This document shows, one piece after another, positions 63,198 to 64,000 of a stretch of 64,000 nt of DNA. Made by a program: the position numbers and the translations under genes. The notes beneath the pieces are model-generated. The model saw only the letters and a list, made by a program, of their open reading frames with translations. It made no database searches and was not told where the DNA came from. The stretch spans positions 1 through 64,000 of the forward strand of contig NZ_PJIR01000003.1 in assembly GCF_002929355.1 (NCBI RefSeq), written 5' to 3'. The first letter of the stretch is position 1, and the number at the start of each line of letters is the position of its first letter. This DNA comes from Arthrobacter sp. B0490. GTDB lineage: Bacteria; Actinomycetota; Actinomycetes; Actinomycetales; Micrococcaceae.

Positions 63198-64000
63198 TCA
63201 ACCAGTGCCGGGCCCGTCCGTGGTGGCCGGACCGGTTCCGGCGTCCTCGAGGACGAGCACGTCCTCCACCGCGAAGGGGTCGGCGGGCTCGGGGCCCGTG
63301 AGGGTGAGCTCCACGCGCTCGCCCGCGGCCAGCGCGGCGACACCGACCGGTACGTGCACCAGGCAGTTGGAGGCGGCGAGGGCGTGCAGGAGGTGGGAGT
63401 CGGGCCCGCCGACGAGGGCCACCCTCCCGTCCCGGTAGAGCCCGCGGCGTACCTGGTGCTTCGCCCCGGGGCTCTCGAGGGCTTCGACGAGGACGGCGTC
63501 CAGGACCGGGCGCGGAGCCGGGATGCCGGTCAGCCGGTGCAGGGCGGGGCGGAGGAACATCTCGAAGGACACGAGGGCGCTAACCGGGTTGCCGGGGAAC
63601 CCGAGGAACGGGATGCCGGAGATCGTCCCGTGGGCCTGCGGGCCGCCCGGCTGCAGGGCGACGGAGGAGAACTCCACGCTGCTGTCCGCCAGTGCCTGCT
63701 TCACGACCTCGTAGGCGCCCTGGCTGATCCCGCCCGTGCTGAGGACGAGGTGGGTGCTCCCGGAGGGGATCGCGTCGAACGCGTCCCGCAGCACGGCCGG
63801 ATCGTCCCCGAGCAGCCGGTGGCGGGCCACCTCCGCCCCGGCCTCGCGGAGGGCCGCCTCGAGGAGTGTGGAGTTCGCGTCGTAGATGGCCCCGGGGGCG
63901 AGGGGGGTGCCCGGCTCGGCGACCTCGTCCCCCGTGGAGAGCAGCAGCACCCGGAAGCGGGGACGGACCCGCACCGCGCCGACGCCGCAGGCCGCGAGGA
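63198..64000 (-). CDS. moeA: Molybdopterin molybdenumtransferase (partial, 5' end outside)
   Basis: Inserts molybdate into adenylated molybdopterin. The last 266 codons are here; the frame runs off the right edge. Seen: [26 protein letters not shown] (in place of the common GGVSVGDYD) and [16 protein letters not shown], followed by the C-terminal beta domain. moaC follows 26 bases downstream. Confidence 0.93.
   Translation of the reverse strand, partial: LAACGVGAVRVRPRFRVLLLSTGDEVAEPGTPLAPGAIYDANSTLLEAALREAGAEVARHRLLGDDPAVLRDAFDAIPSGSTHLVLSTGGISQGAYEVVKQALADSSVEFSSVALQPGGPQAHGTISGIPFLGFPGNPVSALVSFEMFLRPALHRLTGIPAPRPVLDAVLVEALESPGAKHQVRRGLYRDGRVALVGGPDSHLLHALAASNCLVHVPVGVAALAAGERVELTLTGPEPADPFAVEDVLVLEDAGTGPATTDGPGTG

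Noticed and set aside
63198-63974. Complete moeA starting at 63974
   Set aside because: The frame stays open to the window edge and the first third of MoeA is missing, so the gene is cut by the window.

Overview
The window is a gene-dense, very GC-rich stretch of chromosome from an actinobacterium. Gene order and protein sequence point to a member of the Micrococcaceae close to Arthrobacter; that placement is inference. Supporting signs are the neighbourhoods infC-rpmI-rplT, argCJBDFR-GH, hisC-hisB-hisH-priA, recA-recX-miaB-miaA-dapF-hflX and clgR-cinA-pgsA-ftsK-rnj-dapA, the use of a bifunctional HisA/PriA, actinobacterial LexA boxes, and many GTG starts in 4-base ATGA/GTGA overlaps. No phage, transposon, CRISPR array or tRNA was found.

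Layout. 1-472: the leader and likely promoter of an rRNA operon that runs off the left edge on the minus strand, then the tyrS terminator. 473-4692: tyrS, a HelD-type RNA polymerase-associated helicase and apt. 4689-7542: an alkylation-repair cluster (mpg divergent from ada-alkA and ogt). 7547-11277: an ABC exporter and a divergent FAD monooxygenase/TetR pair with an operator between them. 11348-20200: the complete arginine pathway from argC to argH with argR inside it. 20307-25308: a quinone reductase, then pheST. 25532-30593: mixed genes (HEXXH protein, pcp, an SOS-box radical SAM gene, nudix, MFS, SpoU methylase). 30640-33358: rplT, rpmI, infC and DUF1844. 33383-39015: MFS, SseB-like, priA, a 52-residue membrane protein, hisH, hisB, hisC. 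39100-51306: the SOS region (LysM protein/lexA, later recX/recA), with dinG, hflX, a methylase, dapF, miaA and miaB. 51422-59240: marR, clgR, cinA, pgsA, ftsK, rnj, dapA. 59321-64000: two membrane proteins, dapB and the molybdenum-cofactor genes moaE, mog, moaC and moeA (cut by the right edge).

How it works together. Most of this is housekeeping: arginine, histidine and lysine synthesis, translation (TyrRS, PheRS, IF3, L20, L35, MiaA/B), and DNA damage response (LexA, RecA, RecX, DinG, alkylation repair). The non-routine content is in small features: a set of genes whose start codon lies 6-7 bases after a TANNNT box, which predicts leaderless mRNAs; an identical 57-base tandem repeat that extends the N-terminus of ArgH; a hairpin in the infC leader with an ATT start for IF3; a perfect 16-base LexA-like palindrome in front of a radical SAM gene; a nested palindromic operator between a TetR regulator and a monooxygenase; and an unusual insertion inside an ABC ATPase domain. 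I did not find a large undescribed multi-gene system.
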